DNA of 64,000 nt from positions 1 to 64,000 of the forward strand of contig NZ_CAMPFU010000004.1 of assembly GCF_946848805.1 (NCBI RefSeq). The letters are read 5' to 3'. A model generated the notes under the pieces. It ran no database searches and had not been told where the DNA came from. It saw nothing but the letters and a program-made list of their open reading frames with translations. The translations under genes and the position numbers were made by a program. This stretch comes from Deinococcus sp. Marseille-Q6407 (GTDB lineage: Bacteria; Deinococcota; Deinococci; Deinococcales; Deinococcaceae). Shown piece by piece: positions 34,136 to 43,613 of the stretch; position 1 is the first letter of the stretch; every line of letters starts with the position of its first letter.

Positions 34136-35286
34136 CTCAGAACTTGCACCTGAATAGGCGGACAAAAAGCGCTCCCAGAGCTGAAATTCTGGAAGTGTGT
34201 ACAAACAGGTTTCAGGGGAGCGCACCCATATTCTCTCACAGCGGATTCTGGACATTCCAGAGACGCTGTACCAACGGCGAAGCCTCCAGGCTTCGCTGCA
34301 CCTCTTCCACAGTCCAGGTCAGAAGACCAAGTTCAGCCAGGCTGAGGGAGTCAGCCCCAGTGCACTGAGTCGCTTCTTCAACGTCTATGACTGGGATTCA
34401 GACCGCTGCCGGGAAGAGATGCAGGACTTCCAGTGGCGCATCCTGCTGGATACAGCTCGTCACAAACGCAGACCTCGTCTGCGGCTCAGCGTGGATCTGA
34501 CCACGGTGGAAAAGGTGGGAATTCAGCTGCCCTACGTCAGCGTCTACAACGGCAGGCACGGCATCCATCTGGTGGTCCTGTTCGCCGAATATGGGGAACT
34601 GAAGTTCCCCATTTCTTACCGGGTCTACCAGGGCAAGTACACCAGCACTCCCGTCACGTTAGCCCTTGACCTGCTGGAAGAGGTGCCAGACTTCGTCGGG
34701 AAACGCTTTCAGGTCTGCGTACTGGCAGACAGTGGATTCGAATCCGCTGTCTTTCTGGACGGTGTGCAGCGTCTCGGTTTCGAGTTCGTGGTGGGTGTGA
34801 GGAGTAACCGGCGCACGGATCATCCTGGACAGGTGACGGTTGCGGACTGTCCGCATGGGGGGTACGTCAACCTCGCCAACTGGCCTCTGGAAACGCTGTC
34901 TCTGGGGAGGATGGACCGTGGGGACCGCGAATTCTTCGCGGTGTCGTCTGAGCTGTTAGAGGGGGATGACATCCTGGCCGAAGGAAAACGGCGCTGGGCG
35001 CTGGAATCCTTTTTTAAGGAGGGAAAGCATCAGTTTGGGTTGGCGCAGTTCGCGCTGCGAACTGCCAGGGGTCTGGACCGCTGGATTTTGATGGTCTTCC
35101 TGGCCTTCACCCTGACCATGCTGTACCGCTCTGAGGACATGACCCTGAAGGAAGCTGCACGCTTGGCTCTCTACGCCTTGTTCCCCGAAGTCAGGCTGAA
35201 CCACCTGCTGAGCCAAATTCAAAAAGAGCAAGAATTCCTCCACCAGCACGGCTATTCGCTCAGCTATGCAAGGTGCAACTTATGAG
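34136..35286 (+). mobile_element. Type A IS, intact (1151 bp)
   Basis: Imperfect terminal repeats (CTCAGAACTTGCACCT left; CTCATAAGTTGCACCT on the right complement) bound the element. A 5-bp target duplication TATGG (34131-34135, 35287-35291) flanks it. It is almost identical to the copy at 61470-62620. The right end lies 36 bases before the Yip1-like gene. Confidence 0.92.
34197..35285 (+). CDS. DDE transposase of the type A IS
   Basis: The 362-residue transposase (GTG start) has Asp100 in LRLSVDLTT, Asp178 in VLADSGFES and Glu270 in [18 protein letters not shown]. This is an IS4/IS5-superfamily arrangement, but the full Y-R-E-K signature of classical IS4 is not clear, so I do not name a family. 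The N-terminal 90 residues hold a helical DNA-binding-like region ([21 protein letters not shown]). The frame is intact. Confidence 0.87.
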   Translation: MYKQVSGERTHILSQRILDIPETLYQRRSLQASLHLFHSPGQKTKFSQAEGVSPSALSRFFNVYDWDSDRCREEMQDFQWRILLDTARHKRRPRLRLSVDLTTVEKVGIQLPYVSVYNGRHGIHLVVLFAEYGELKFPISYRVYQGKYTSTPVTLALDLLEEVPDFVGKRFQVCVLADSGFESAVFLDGVQRLGFEFVVGVRSNRRTDHPGQVTVADCPHGGYVNLANWPLETLSLGRMDRGDREFFAVSSELLEGDDILAEGKRRWALESFFKEGKHQFGLAQFALRTARGLDRWILMVFLAFTLTMLYRSEDMTLKEAARLALYALFPEVRLNHLLSQIQKEQEFLHQHGYSLSYARCNL

Positions 35287-35322
35287 TATGGTCTTTCGCC
35301 CAGGACCGCTATGCTGCAGGGT

Positions 35323-35901
35323 ATGACCTTGAGCGATCACATTCGCCGTTCGATGGGCGACGAGATGAAGCAGAGTTTGGCCGTCTTGACCCGCCCTAGC
35401 GTGCGAACTTTCGAGCTATTCGAGCGACGAGGTGGCGTGAACGAAGCGCTGCTGTACGTACTGCTGGCCAGTCTGGTATCGGCAGCTGTGGCGGGCTTGA
35501 TGGCTTTTCTGCCCTGGCACGCCGATATCTCTCCCTGGGCACAGTTCATTAACCGGCTGGTAGGTATTCCTGTGCAGTTCGCCATCTTTACCGGAGTAGT
35601 GTACTGGGTGGGCCGGCAGCTGTTTCGCGGCACCGGGAGCTACGCTGAGGTGGCTTACACCTTCGCACTGTTTTTCGTGCCGCTGAGTCTAATCAGCAGT
35701 GTCCTGGGCTGGATTCCGGTCGTAGGTCTGGTCACCGGCCTGCTGATCTCAATAGCCATGATTTATTACGGTTATCTGGCTGTACAGTCCTCCATGAATA
35801 TCCGTCAGGGGACCAGTCCGGCCATCACTCTACTGATAGCAGCGGTGATCACCACGCTACTCAACCTGCTGGTGTTTGGCAACTGGTGGCAGGGCTTCTA
35901 A
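35323..35901 (+). CDS. Yip1-like integral membrane protein
   Basis: The 192-residue protein has about five hydrophobic segments after a polar N-terminus. The SVRTFELFERRGGVNEALLYVLLASL start and the paired glycine/proline-rich helices (FALFFVPLSLISSVLGWIPVVGLVTGLLISIAMIYYGYLAV) are typical of bacterial Yip1-domain proteins. Their function in bacteria is unknown. ATG 35323 is the likeliest start; ATG 35311 is an alternative. The type A IS inserted just upstream probably replaced its promoter. Confidence 0.75.
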   Translation: MTLSDHIRRSMGDEMKQSLAVLTRPSVRTFELFERRGGVNEALLYVLLASLVSAAVAGLMAFLPWHADISPWAQFINRLVGIPVQFAIFTGVVYWVGRQLFRGTGSYAEVAYTFALFFVPLSLISSVLGWIPVVGLVTGLLISIAMIYYGYLAVQSSMNIRQGTSPAITLLIAAVITTLLNLLVFGNWWQGF

Positions 35902-35945
35902 AATTCCTGGTGCAGTTCCCCCTCGTAGGCGGGTGACGGAGCGTT

Positions 35946-35951
35946 TAAACT
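35946..35951 (+). promoter_or_regulatory. -10 box (TAAACT) of a leaderless promoter
   Basis: TAAACT ends seven bases before the ATG at 35959, with no Shine-Dalgarno. Confidence 0.5.
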
Positions 35952-35958
35952 GCCGAGT

Positions 35959-36639
35959 ATGTCCCAACCTGTGCTCTCTCACCTGGAAGAAGTTGGCCAC
36001 TGGCTTACCCAGCGTCCTGTGCTGGGTGTCAGTGCCGAGCAGCTGTCTTCTGTGGCCGTCCTTGCGGTAGATATCATCAATGGCTTTACGCGGGAGGGGG
36101 CCTTAGCCAGCCCGCGTGTTGAGAACATTATCGCGCCCAGCGTGAGCCTGATCCAGGGAGCCTTGGACGCAGGGCTTCCAGCGGCGCATGTGGGCCTGAT
36201 GGCAGATGCCCACCCTGAAAATGCCGAGGAATTTCGGGCCTATCCACCCCACTGTGCACAGGGCACCCACGAGGCCGAGTGGGCGCCGGAATTGCTGGCT
36301 CTGCCGGCGGCCGGCAAGTTCTCTTACTTCTATAAGAACTCTATTGCCAGCCATCACACGCCGGAGCTGGAGCGCTGGCTGGAGCAGACCGCGCCCCGTA
36401 CCCTGATCGTAATTGGGGACGTGACAGACCTGTGCCTTTACAGCCTGGGCCTTCATCTGCTGACGCGTTCACAGCACAGTGGCCTGGGGCAGCGAATCGT
36501 GTTGCCGGCCAACTGCGCCCAGACCTGGGATGCCCCCGACCACCCTGCCGAGCTGTATCACCCCCTGTTTTTGTACCAGCTGGCCCGGACCGGTGCCGAG
36601 GTGGTCTCTGGCGTGAATTGGCTGGGGGCTCAGGCCTGA
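35959..36639 (+). CDS. Nicotinamidase-like cysteine hydrolase
   Basis: The 226-residue protein of the isochorismatase/nicotinamidase fold has the catalytic triad elements: Asp in LAVDIINGF, Lys in FSYFYKNS and Cys in GDVTDLCLYSLG. Zn ligands typical of nicotinamidases can be matched in ADAHPENAEEF and YPPHCAQGT. Nicotinamidase deaminates nicotinamide to nicotinate for NAD salvage. Sequence around the Cys differs from textbook PncA (usually ATDYCV), so another amide is possible. Confidence 0.78.
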   Translation: MSQPVLSHLEEVGHWLTQRPVLGVSAEQLSSVAVLAVDIINGFTREGALASPRVENIIAPSVSLIQGALDAGLPAAHVGLMADAHPENAEEFRAYPPHCAQGTHEAEWAPELLALPAAGKFSYFYKNSIASHHTPELERWLEQTAPRTLIVIGDVTDLCLYSLGLHLLTRSQHSGLGQRIVLPANCAQTWDAPDHPAELYHPLFLYQLARTGAEVVSGVNWLGAQA

Positions 36640-36736
36640 GAGGGCTGAGCAGTATGAAGTAGGGTTTGACTCTGGGAGCCGTCTGGCCTGGGACTGTGTC
36701 ACAGACAGCTTGACTTCCTGAAGCAGCGGTCTTTAG

Positions 36737-36829
36737 GGTAGGTGCTTTGAGGCACCTGCCAGACATTCAGTCATTTTTTACTTACAAGAACTGCCTGGGA
36801 CCTGACAAGGGCCAGAAGGGGCACCTACC
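36737..36829 (+). promoter_or_regulatory. Leader with competing base-pairing before the permease gene
   Basis: GGTAGGTGC (36737-36745) can pair with GCACCTGCC (36752-36760) in a local hairpin, or perfectly with GCACCTACC (36821-36829). The latter sits directly between the AAGGGG ribosome site and the ATG. A run of six T lies at about 36774-36779. Mutually exclusive pairing next to the start codon suggests translational or attenuation control. No known riboswitch class is recognised. Confidence 0.4.
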
Positions 36830-36832
36830 GCT

Positions 36833-38062
36833 ATGAGTAAAATCTCCGTACCTGCGCGGCCGCTGCCTGCAGGCCGCACTTGGGGTAGTGCCCTGATCAT
36901 CGCCGGTACCACTATCGGAGCTGGTATGCTGGCCATGCCGCTCACTTCGGCCGGAATGGGCTTTGGTCTGACCACTTTGGCCCTGCTCAGCATGTGGGCG
37001 CTGTCAGCCTGTACCGCCCTGCAATTTGCCGAGGTGTACCGCTCTCATCCGGCCCGTGAGGGTCTGGCCAGCCTGACCGAACATTACTTCGGCCCCGCTG
37101 GCAAGTGGGTTGTGACGGTGATTCTACTGCTGTTCATGTATGCGATTTCGGCGGCGTATATCAGCGGGGGCGGCAGCCTGCTGGGCGGTGTGCTGCCGCT
37201 GAGTACCACCAGCAGCAGCGTGCTGTACGCTCTGCTGGTAGCAGTGGCTGTCCTGCTGGGGACCCGCGCGGTTGATGGTTTGACGCGGGTGCTGTTTGCG
37301 CTAAAGCTGGCAGTCCTTGCGCTGATTCTGGCGCTGGTACTGCCCCGCACCACGCCGCAGTTCCTGCTGACAGCGCCTCAGAACCCGGCTCTGTACTTTT
37401 CCGCGTTGCCCATTTTCTTTACGGCTTTCGGCTTTCACGCGGTAATTCCCAGCGTGACGGAATATCTGGAGGGCAACCAAGGCGAACTGCGCCGCGCGAT
37501 TCTCTGGGGCACCGGGCTGCCGCTGGCTGTCTATCTGCTGTGGCAGCTGGCGATTCATGGCCTGATTCCACAGGGCGAGCTGCTTCAGATCGGCAGTTTG
37601 GACGAGCTGAGTGCGGCCATCGCTCAGGCGACCGGCAGCGCGGCGCTGGGCCTGGGCGTGCGGGCTTTTTCGGCGCTGGCCCTGACCACCTCGGTGCTGG
37701 GCGTGGGGCTGGCGCTGCTGCACTCGCTGCGTGATGTGCTGAGCCAGCGTCTACCGCAGCGAGGTAGCTGGCTGTGGCTGGGCCTGCTCACTTTCGTGCC
37801 GCCCACCCTGCTCGCCACGCTTTATCCTCGCGGCTTCGTGGCTCTGCTGGGGTATGCCGGTCTGCTGGCGGTGCTCTACACCGTGCTGCTCCCAGGGCTG
37901 CTGGTCCTGCGTGCCCGGAAGCAGGGCCTTACCAAACAGGCCGGTGCAGGGCCCGGGGCGAGCAATACAGCGGTGGTCTGGCTGACTCTGGCGGCCGGCG
38001 CAGCCATCGTGCTGATTCCGCTGCTGACCCAGGCGGGATGGTTGCCGGCTGTGCAGGGCTGA
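36833..38062 (+). CDS. Aromatic amino acid permease (HAAAP/TyrP-Mtr type)
   Basis: The 409-residue integral membrane protein has 11 or so hydrophobic segments and begins with ALIIAGTTIGAGMLAMPLTSAG, the signature of the hydroxy/aromatic amino acid permease family (TyrP, Mtr, TnaB). HAVIPSVTEYLEGN in the middle also fits. It probably imports tyrosine or tryptophan by proton symport; tryptophan would feed the kynurenine genes near the left of the window, but that link is inference. The Shine-Dalgarno AAGGGG lies beside a possible regulatory pairing. Confidence 0.88.
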   Translation: MSKISVPARPLPAGRTWGSALIIAGTTIGAGMLAMPLTSAGMGFGLTTLALLSMWALSACTALQFAEVYRSHPAREGLASLTEHYFGPAGKWVVTVILLLFMYAISAAYISGGGSLLGGVLPLSTTSSSVLYALLVAVAVLLGTRAVDGLTRVLFALKLAVLALILALVLPRTTPQFLLTAPQNPALYFSALPIFFTAFGFHAVIPSVTEYLEGNQGELRRAILWGTGLPLAVYLLWQLAIHGLIPQGELLQIGSLDELSAAIAQATGSAALGLGVRAFSALALTTSVLGVGLALLHSLRDVLSQRLPQRGSWLWLGLLTFVPPTLLATLYPRGFVALLGYAGLLAVLYTVLLPGLLVLRARKQGLTKQAGAGPGASNTAVVWLTLAAGAAIVLIPLLTQAGWLPAVQG

Positions 38063-38090
38063 AGCGTCGCCCAGGACGCACCACAAGTCG

Positions 38091-38131
38091 AAAGAAAAAA
38101 GAAGGCCGCTGGGAGAGTGCCCGGCGGCCTT
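38091..38131 (-). terminator. Rho-independent terminator (leftward)
   Basis: AAGGCCGC/GCGGCCTT (38102-38109/38124-38131) form an 8-bp stem. On the minus strand it runs into CTTTTTTCTTT. It ends the secreted-protein transcript and may also block read-through from the permease. Confidence 0.75.
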
Positions 38132-38166
38132 ACCTTATGTAAGCTTCCCGGTCAGGGAAGAGTCGG

Positions 38167-39177
38167 TCAGTAGGTGACTGGCAGCTTTTCGTAAATCCGT
38201 TTGCTGTTGCCGTTGCTGAAAGTGACATTGGCCGTCACGTTGATGGAGGTGTAGCGCCGCTCAGAGCGCGCCCGTACATTCAGCGGCAGGTTGAAGACCA
38301 GGCGGTTGCCGTCGGCGCGGTACATCACCGGGCCACTGTCTCCAGCCTGCCAAGCGTCGCGGGTGGGCAAGGTCAGCTTGCCGCTGCGGCCGGCCTCAAC
38401 GTATTCCAGCTCATAGCTGAACGTGGCAGCTACCGGCACAGCGCCGTTGGGCACCGTGTCAACCACCAGCTGGCAGCGGTGGGTTTGCCCGGCCCGCAGC
38501 TGTGAACGCACGGCGCCGCTGGCCGTGTCGGTGCAGGTCGTGAAATACCACTGGGTGAACTTGGGCGCTTCGCTGCTGCGCGTGCTCCCGTTGCCCGCCG
38601 GTGTGCGCCGGGGCGTCGAAGATACGGCGCGGCCCGACTGCTGGCAGCGATTAACTGCATTCCAGGCAGTCTTAAACCCGTCGGCGGGGAAAGTGTAGGT
38701 CAGGGTCTGGCGGCCCACGCCCGGGTCACGGTCCAGCCGGATTACCACCCGGTCGCCGCGAAACAGCCCAGCGGCCATCTCGCGGGTGATGCCTCCGGGA
38801 AAGCCGATGGTATAAGCGTCGGTGTCGCCATTGAGACTGGTGGAATACAGGGCGTCTCCGTAAATGGTCTGCGGCGCACCCGAGCCGATCCGCACCGTAG
38901 CGGTAGGCAGAATTTCCCGGTCCGGATCGATCAGGGGATTCTTGCTTTTCAGCATCGCCCATAGACTGGGAATATCCCGGTCTGCACACTTGAGGGCCAG
39001 AGCGGTAGAGCCATAAGTATCATTGATCTCGTCAATGATCACCATGCTGTTATTCACGTCGGTAATGGGATCACGCGACACCGAGTAGTAAGTCCAAGTG
39101 CCGGGCACCCGGTCTATGGCCTGAGCGGAAGGAGAGAGGGTCAAGGCCAGCGCCAGCATCCAAGCAAACTTTTTCAT
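38167..39177 (-). CDS. Hypothetical secreted protein
   Basis: The 336-residue protein has a clean signal peptide (MKKFAWMLALALTLSPSAQA, cleavage after AQA). I do not recognise the mature part. It appears to have an N-terminal globular part with WTYYSVSRDPITDVNNS and several strand-rich segments (about 25-170), then a Ser/Thr/Arg/Gly-rich linker (about 180-200). A C-terminal beta-rich domain (about 205-336) ends ITVTANVTF-like, with two Cys likely paired. An AGGAG site precedes the ATG. Confidence 0.78.
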   Translation of the reverse strand: MKKFAWMLALALTLSPSAQAIDRVPGTWTYYSVSRDPITDVNNSMVIIDEINDTYGSTALALKCADRDIPSLWAMLKSKNPLIDPDREILPTATVRIGSGAPQTIYGDALYSTSLNGDTDAYTIGFPGGITREMAAGLFRGDRVVIRLDRDPGVGRQTLTYTFPADGFKTAWNAVNRCQQSGRAVSSTPRRTPAGNGSTRSSEAPKFTQWYFTTCTDTASGAVRSQLRAGQTHRCQLVVDTVPNGAVPVAATFSYELEYVEAGRSGKLTLPTRDAWQAGDSGPVMYRADGNRLVFNLPLNVRARSERRYTSINVTANVTFSNGNSKRIYEKLPVTY

Positions 39178-39297
39178 AGAGTCTCCTACAACAAAAAAGA
39201 ATTGAGGCTCTCAGCCTACGCTCATCTATTAGAGTCAGCAAGCTATTTTGCGCACCCCAGACTTCACAGCTGCCAAATGCTCCGGGACCAAATGGTC

Positions 39298-39303
39298 TAG
39301 ACT
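39298..39303 (+). promoter_or_regulatory. -10 box (TAGACT) of a leaderless promoter
   Basis: TAGACT ends eight bases before the MATE gene ATG at 39312; the string TCTAGACTG is shared with the proB promoter. Confidence 0.55.
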
Positions 39304-39311
39304 GCCCGCCG

Positions 39312-40733
39312 ATGTCATTTCCGCAAGACCAGCCCGATTCTGCCGCTCAGCCCACGCCCGCTCCTGCCCGCGACCTGCGCAGTGAGCTGTGGGCGCTGGT
39401 GCGGCTGGCCGGGCCGGTGGTGCTGTCGCAGTTTGCGACCAATGCACTGGCCCTGGTCAGCACCGCCGTGATCGGACGGCTGGGGCAGAGTCAGCTGGCG
39501 GCGGCCGCCTACGGCAGCGCCATCTATTACCTATTTTTCGTGGCGCTCAGTGGGGTGATGCTGGCGGTGGCTCCCCGCGCCGCAGCTGCCCACGGTGCCG
39601 GAGAGCCTCAGGGTGTGACCCGCGCCTTACATGCCGGCTTCCGGCTGGCTGTGCTGCTGACGGCTGTCATGTTGCCGTTCACTTATCTGCTGTCCACCCA
39701 GCTGTGGCGCTTTGCCCCGCCGGAGTTGGATACCGGGTTGGTGGCCACCTACCTGCGCACTTACGCCCTGGGGATGCCGGCCGTGCTGCTGTTCACGGCC
39801 CTGCGCGGCACCATGGAAGCCACTGGCCGCCCTGCAATAGTGACCCTGGTGGCTGCGCTGGGCGTTGCCCTGGTATCGGTTGTCTCGCCGGCGCTGTCGT
39901 TCGGCTGGGGGCCCCTGCCGCGGCTAGGCTTGGCCGGTGCAGCGGCCGCTTCGGCGCTGGCTGCCTGGCTCATGTTCCTGACCCTGCTGCCGCAGGTCCT
40001 GCGCTGCATCGAACCGCTGACTCCCGGCACACCAATGGGCCCGGAAGTTCGCAGTCTCTTTTCGCTGGGCTGGCCTATCGGCTTGACGCTGGGTGCGGAG
40101 GCGGCCATGTTCAGCGTGACCTCGCTACTGATGGGCAACTTCGGCAATCAGGCCCTGGCCGCGCACAACGTGGCTTTTCAGGTGATCACGGCGCTGTACA
40201 TGATTCCGCTGGGGCTCTCGACCGCCACCAGCATCCGGGTAGCTCTGGCAGTCGGCGCCGGGTCACCGGCCCTGGCCCGCCGCGCCGGCCTGCTGGGGAT
40301 CGGGCTGGCGGCCAGCGTCATGGTGGTCTTCGCCATTCTGGAAACGGTGACGCCAGAGTCCTTTATCGGGGTATTTGTGAATACTGGTGACCCGGTCAAC
40401 GCGGGGCTGGTCGCTACCGCTGTTGGCCTGCTGGCCATTGCCTCGCTGTTTCAGGTGGTGGACGGCATTCAGGTGAGTGCCAACGCGTCGCTGCGCGGCC
40501 TGCAGGATACCCGGGTGCCGCTGCTGCTGTCGCTAACCAGTTTCTGGGTGCTGGGGATGCCGACCGGGTATGTGCTGGCCTTCGTGCTGGATTACGGCCC
40601 GCGGGGCCTGTGGTACGGCCTGTTGGTGGGTCTGGTGGCCGCAGCCTCGCTGCAGATGACCCGCTTCCTGCGCCTGACCGCGCGGCTCAAGCGGGCTGGC
40701 CCCACCGAAGCGCAAACGCCGCTGTCCGACTGA
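39312..40733 (+). CDS. MATE-family multidrug exporter
   Basis: The 473-residue protein has 12 hydrophobic segments in two similar halves. The first starts WALVRLAGPVVLSQFATNALALVSTAVIGRLG and the second FSLGWPIGLTLGAEAAMFSVTSLLMG, as in NorM-like MATE exporters. These use a sodium or proton gradient to export cationic drugs and metabolites. It is a single gene with its own promoter, and it converges with copA. Confidence 0.9.
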   Translation: MSFPQDQPDSAAQPTPAPARDLRSELWALVRLAGPVVLSQFATNALALVSTAVIGRLGQSQLAAAAYGSAIYYLFFVALSGVMLAVAPRAAAAHGAGEPQGVTRALHAGFRLAVLLTAVMLPFTYLLSTQLWRFAPPELDTGLVATYLRTYALGMPAVLLFTALRGTMEATGRPAIVTLVAALGVALVSVVSPALSFGWGPLPRLGLAGAAAASALAAWLMFLTLLPQVLRCIEPLTPGTPMGPEVRSLFSLGWPIGLTLGAEAAMFSVTSLLMGNFGNQALAAHNVAFQVITALYMIPLGLSTATSIRVALAVGAGSPALARRAGLLGIGLAASVMVVFAILETVTPESFIGVFVNTGDPVNAGLVATAVGLLAIASLFQVVDGIQVSANASLRGLQDTRVPLLLSLTSFWVLGMPTGYVLAFVLDYGPRGLWYGLLVGLVAAASLQMTRFLRLTARLKRAGPTEAQTPLSD

Positions 40734-40778
40734 GGGCCGGGCAGTGGCGTTTCTACGGGTATCCGCCTGCGGCTGAGT

Positions 40779-43283
40779 TCAGGACGCAGCCACAGGCGTG
40801 ACTGGAGGCAACGGCGCCTGGAAAGTCCTTAACCGCAGCGCGTTACTCATCACAAAAACGCTGCTCAGGCCCATGGCGGCTGCGGCCAGCACTGGCGAGA
40901 GGCCGAGGCCCCAGCGGCTGAAGACACCGGCCGCGACCGGAATCAGCAGCGCGTTGTAGGCAAACGCCCAGAACAGATTCAGCCGGATGTTGCGCAGGGT
41001 GGCGGCACTCAGAGCGGCGGCGTTGGGAACACCGCGCAGGTCGCCGGACATCAGCAGCACGTCGGCGGTCTGGGCAGCCACGTCGGTGCCGGTGCCCAGC
41101 GCCACGCCCACGTCAGCCTGGGCCAGGGCAGGCGCGTCGTTGATGCCGTCGCCTACCATCGCCACCTGCAGGCCCTGGTGTTGCAGTTCGGCGATCACGG
41201 CGGCCTTGTCTCCGGGCAGCACTTCGGCGCGCACCTCGCTGCCCGGGTCCAGCCCCACCTGCGCGGCGACGGCGCGGGCGGTGGCCCGGCTGTCGCCGGT
41301 TACCATCATGACCCGGTAGCCTCGGCGGTGCAGCTCGGCCACGGCTTCGCGGCTACCAGGCTTGAGGGGATCACTGACGCCCAGCAGCGCTGCTATGGCG
41401 CCATCTATCGCCACAAAGACCGGCGTAGCGGCCTGAGCGCCCAGGTCGGCCAGCGCTTCAGCCCAGCTGCCGGTGTCCAGACCCAGCCGCTGCATATAGC
41501 GCTCGGCGCCGAGGTGAAGGGTGTGACCTTCCACCTGTGCCTGCAGGCCGTAGCCGGCGACCGTATCCACCTCACTCGCTGGGGCCGGGGTCAAATCCCG
41601 TTCCTGGGCCGCCGTCAGGACCGCGTGGGCGACCGGATGCCCGCTGCCAGCTTCGGCGCCGGCGGCCAGCCGCAGCACCTCATTTTCGCTCAGTTGAGTG
41701 GTGGGGGAGAGGTGCAGCGCGGTCAGGGTGGGCCGGCCGGCGGTCAGGGTGCCGGTTTTGTCCAGCGCCACCACATCGGCCCGGTGCAGGTCTTCCAGCG
41801 CTCGGCCGCCACGGAACAGCACACCCAGTTCGGCCGCCTTGCCGCTGCCCACCATCACGCTGACCGGGGTGGCCAGGCCCATCGCACAAGGGCAGGCGAT
41901 AATCAGCACGGCCACAGTGTGGATCAGGGCCTGCGAAACAGCGTCCGCGCCGCCCCACAGCAACCAGGACAGAGCCGTCAGTGCGGCGATCACGAGCACC
42001 ACCGGCACAAAGACGGCCACTACTCGGTCGGCCAGTCCCTGAATCGGCGGCTTCTCGCTCTGGGCCCGTTCCACCAGCGCAATGATCTGGGCCAGCGCCG
42101 AGTCGGAGCCCACCCGGGTGGCTTCCACCACCAGCAGGCCGGACCCATTGAGGGTGCCGCCGGTGACCTCATCGCCCGGGCCTTTGGCGACCGGCACGCT
42201 CTCGCCGGTCAGCATGCTCTCATCCAGATACGACTGCCCGCTCACGATCCGGCCGTCCACCGGCACTTTCCCGCCGGTCTGCACCTGTACCTGTTGGCCT
42301 TGGCGCACCTGCTCGGCCGGCACGCTGCGGACTCCACCGCCCTCAATCAGCCGGGCCACCGGGGGCCGCAATTCCAGCAGGGCCCGCATCGCCTGACTGG
42401 AGCGGCCTTTGGCCCGACTTTCCAGGTATTTGCCCAGCAGCACCAGCGTGATGACCACGCCGCTGGCTTCAAAGTACACGTGCCGCGCTGCGGGCGGCAG
42501 CACTCCCGGCGCCAGCGTGGCGACCGCCGAGTAGGCAAAAGCGGCGGTGGTGCCGATCATCACCAGCGTGTTCATGTCGGGGCTGCCGTGGCGCAGCGCA
42601 GCCCAGCCACTGCGGTAAAAGCGCCGCCCCACCCAGAATTGCACCGGCAGCGCCAGCAGCAGCATTAGGCCATTCAGCGCGTCCTCGCCCAGCGTGCCCA
42701 GCAGCCAGTGGTGCAGCGGCGGGTACAGCATCGGCACCATGCTGATCAGAAAAAGTGGAATGGAAAAAGCCGTGCTGATCAGCAGATCGCGTTTCAGCTC
42801 CGCCTCGGCCCGGTCGTGGGGGCTGAGGGCCGCCGCCGTATCTGCCGCGCTTTTCGGTGCGGCCGGCCGCTCGGGCTGGTAGCCGGCTGCCTCGACGGCC
42901 GTGTAGAGGTCTTCCGGTGCCGCGCTGCTGAGCAGGTAGCGCACGCTGGCCGCCTCGGTGGCAAGGTTCACGCCAGCGTCCACCACGCCCGGCACTTTTT
43001 TCAGCGCCCGTTCGACCCGGCCTGCGCAGGCGGCGCAGGTCATGCCGCCCACGCCAAAGCTCAGTTCCTGCTGGGTAACTCCGTAGCCAGCGTCCTTGAC
43101 CGCCTGGGTCAGCTGGGCCGGCTGCACAGCGCCGGGGTCATACTCCACACTGGCCGTCTCGGTGGCAAGGTTCACGCCGGCGTCCACCACACCCGGCACT
43201 TTTTTCAGCGCCCGCTCGACCCGGCCTACGCAAGCGGCGCAGGTCATGCCTTCAACCGGGATTTGCAGTTCCTTTGCTGTCAT
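40779..43283 (-). CDS. copA: Copper-exporting P1B-type ATPase
   Basis: The 834-residue pump has two N-terminal heavy-metal-binding domains (GMTCAAC with Cys15/Cys18, and a second GMTCAAC near residue 82). Membrane helices with the metal-site [10 protein letters not shown] motif (about 462), the phosphorylation site DKTGTLT (about 506) and the [16 protein letters not shown] hinge motif follow. CPC plus two CxxC domains is the Cu(I) exporter pattern. It is divergent from copZ-csoR with a CsoR-type operator between them, so it should be induced by copper. Confidence 0.95.
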   Translation of the reverse strand: MTAKELQIPVEGMTCAACVGRVERALKKVPGVVDAGVNLATETASVEYDPGAVQPAQLTQAVKDAGYGVTQQELSFGVGGMTCAACAGRVERALKKVPGVVDAGVNLATEAASVRYLLSSAAPEDLYTAVEAAGYQPERPAAPKSAADTAAALSPHDRAEAELKRDLLISTAFSIPLFLISMVPMLYPPLHHWLLGTLGEDALNGLMLLLALPVQFWVGRRFYRSGWAALRHGSPDMNTLVMIGTTAAFAYSAVATLAPGVLPPAARHVYFEASGVVITLVLLGKYLESRAKGRSSQAMRALLELRPPVARLIEGGGVRSVPAEQVRQGQQVQVQTGGKVPVDGRIVSGQSYLDESMLTGESVPVAKGPGDEVTGGTLNGSGLLVVEATRVGSDSALAQIIALVERAQSEKPPIQGLADRVVAVFVPVVLVIAALTALSWLLWGGADAVSQALIHTVAVLIIACPCAMGLATPVSVMVGSGKAAELGVLFRGGRALEDLHRADVVALDKTGTLTAGRPTLTALHLSPTTQLSENEVLRLAAGAEAGSGHPVAHAVLTAAQERDLTPAPASEVDTVAGYGLQAQVEGHTLHLGAERYMQRLGLDTGSWAEALADLGAQAATPVFVAIDGAIAALLGVSDPLKPGSREAVAELHRRGYRVMMVTGDSRATARAVAAQVGLDPGSEVRAEVLPGDKAAVIAELQHQGLQVAMVGDGINDAPALAQADVGVALGTGTDVAAQTADVLLMSGDLRGVPNAAALSAATLRNIRLNLFWAFAYNALLIPVAAGVFSRWGLGLSPVLAAAAMGLSSVFVMSNALRLRTFQAPLPPVTPVAAS

Positions 43284-43293
43284 GTTCCCAGCC

Positions 43294-43310
43294 TACCCCC
43301 CTGGGGGGGA
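43294..43310. promoter_or_regulatory. CsoR-type operator between copA and copZ-csoR
   Basis: TACCCCCCTGGGGGGGA is the C-tract/G-tract inverted repeat recognised by CsoR-family repressors. It is 10 bases before the copA ATG and 66 before copZ, well placed to repress both directions until copper binds CsoR. Confidence 0.75.
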
Positions 43311-43364
43311 AGCAGGATTAAAAACGTCTTCACCGTCTTCTTTCCCCGACCCTCTCTGCAGAGC

Positions 43365-43370
43365 TAGAAT
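43365..43370 (+). promoter_or_regulatory. -10 box (TAGAAT) of a leaderless promoter for copZ
   Basis: TAGAAT ends six bases before the copZ ATG at 43377. Confidence 0.55.
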
Positions 43371-43376
43371 AAGCCC

Positions 43377-43601
43377 ATGACTGAAATGCACTCGGATCAG
43401 CTGACCACCCTGAAAATTGACGGCATGAGCTGTGGCCACTGCGTCACTGCTGTGGATAAGGCCCTGCGCGGGGTGGATGGCGTGCAGGACGTGAAGGTCA
43501 GCCTGGAAGAGGGGCGCGCCAGTGTCCGGGGGCAGGCCGACCGGGCGGCGATGGTCGCCGCAGTGGCCGAAGAAGGCTACACCGCCACCCCACAGGACTG
43601 A
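43377..43601 (+). CDS. copZ: Copper chaperone
   Basis: The 74-residue single heavy-metal-associated domain has the Cu(I)-binding GMSCGHC motif at about 17-23 and the beta-alpha-beta pattern of CopZ/Atx1. It should carry Cu(I) to the CopA N-terminal domains or to CsoR. csoR follows after 12 bases. Confidence 0.92.
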   Translation: MTEMHSDQLTTLKIDGMSCGHCVTAVDKALRGVDGVQDVKVSLEEGRASVRGQADRAAMVAAVAEEGYTATPQD

Positions 43602-43613
43602 AGCGGGCCGGCA

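Noticed and set aside
26619..35286. Composite transposon formed by the two type A ISs around the par/rep core
   Set aside because: The outer copies differ greatly in age (one decayed, one intact) and have their own separate flanking bases, so joint transposition is not supported.
41178..42668. 496-codon open frame antisense to copA
   Set aside because: Shadow of the copA coding strand; His/Gln/Gly-rich with no domain.
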